From positions 1,178,001-1,242,000 of the forward strand of contig JADFUC010000501.1 in the NCBI GenBank assembly GCA_019722365.1: a DNA stretch of 64,000 nt, read 5' to 3'. Below, piece by piece: positions 63,227-64,000 of this stretch. The DNA is from Lithospermum erythrorhizon. Taxonomy: Eukaryota; Streptophyta; Magnoliopsida; Boraginales; Boraginaceae. Below the pieces are notes generated by a model, which saw only the letters and a program-made list of their open reading frames with translations, searched no databases and had not been told where the DNA came from. Every line of letters begins with the position of its first letter. Positions within the stretch are counted from its first letter, which is position 1. The position numbers and the translations under genes were made by a program.

Positions 63227-64000
63227 CTGGAACAAGCCAAAGATAGTATGAACCTCCAAAAAAAGAACAATTAAGCAATGACAGAGTTAGCTTTGTCAAG
63301 TACGCTATCATATGGCTGGCCACAAAGGAAATTAATTGTCTTGCCTCTTTGTGCTCAATAACATATAAATGCCAAGCCGTATGAGATCAACCAGACAACA
63401 AGACAAAACTCAAATATGCTATCGCATGGCTGCACAAAGCAATTACTCCCTCCATCCCTAAATGATAGGGATGTTTCCCAAAATAGAAATACCTAAATAG
63501 GTTCTTGTTTAGACTAATTTGAATGGAGAGAAAAGTAGAGTTGCGATGAATTTGAATTTTTCTTAAAAACAGAACATATAAAACGGCAAAACCACCCCCC
63601 CAAAAAAAAAGACAAAGATCAATATTGGGAAGGGATTTATTTATCAGTTGTATTTTGTGATAATCCATCAAACGAACTAAGCTCAATTCAGACTAATATC
63701 CATATCGATCACATATTGACAAAGATGCAAATGTTTGAAAAGAAATATGGAGCAATGTCCTTTGTTAGCCATAGCTATTCATCCTCACAGGGAAATGAAC
63801 TCACTAGACATTCTTTGATCTTTTTCGAAATTTCCATACAACTACAATGATCCCTAAATACATTGTTTCAACAAAAAATAGAATTATATGAGATACTGGA
63901 AGTAACTAAATTTGATTTTTTCAAAACCTTAATTATCGGGCATGAACCAGCAGACCAACAATTACATTCGAAATTGCATTTGTCTCAATATTTGGAAATT
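63227..64000 (-). other. intron of the AAA-ATPase gene reaching the window edge
   Basis: No exon of the expected upstream protein was found. A TACTCCCTCCATCCCTA string at 63444 is a Stowaway-like end without a visible partner, followed by an AT-rich stretch and a GGGGGG run on the minus strand near 63595. Confidence 0.5.

Noticed and set aside
63387..63686. 99-codon minus-strand frame inside the AAA-ATPase intron
   Set aside because: It overlaps a MITE-like end and a homopolymer run, does not match the expected upstream protein and has no splice link.

Overview
The window is plant nuclear DNA, most likely from a eudicot. It is AT-rich, its genes are broken into many short GT-AG exons, and the intergenic space holds degenerate hAT, Ty3/Gypsy and Ty1/Copia elements plus Stowaway-like MITEs. 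All recognisable genes are ordinary plant families. The species cannot be fixed from the sequence. I did not find a convincing undescribed system; the unusual points concern gene structure and repeat history.

Layout: 1-2106 (+) is the 3' end of a DEG2-type chloroplast protease gene. 2530-3901 (-) is a clade III SWEET sugar transporter. 4889-8784 (-) is a 12-exon CHY-zinc-finger/RING ubiquitin ligase of MIEL1 type whose first intron carries a five-copy repeat array. 9596-14219 is a decayed hAT DNA transposon. 14650-14958 (-) and 31351-31662 (-) are two CC-type (ROXY) glutaredoxins separated by about 16 kb that has filled with repeats: a Gypsy fragment (about 17500-20270) fused to a 5'-truncated Copia element (about 20271-24168), a possible CACTA end near 28600-28740 and a solo-LTR-like block (28750-29707). 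31791-40563 is a long gene-poor AT-rich stretch.

40660-46183 (+) is a complete 15-exon gene for a thioredoxin-domain protein of the SPATA20/SSP411/YyaL family with a 22-bp microexon over its active site. 47002-49513 (-) is an ELM2-SANT nuclear protein. 55147-56273 (-) is a phi-class glutathione S-transferase. 58634-60005 (+) is a REF/SRPP-family lipid-droplet protein whose start codon has been duplicated. 60782-63226 (-) is the 3' two-thirds of an AAA-ATPase of the DAA1 group that runs off the right edge.

The genes do not form a pathway. They look like an ordinary euchromatic gene neighbourhood. Exon boundaries were derived by hand from reading frame, GT/AG sites and family conservation; for the genes given in full the exon lengths sum to whole codons.
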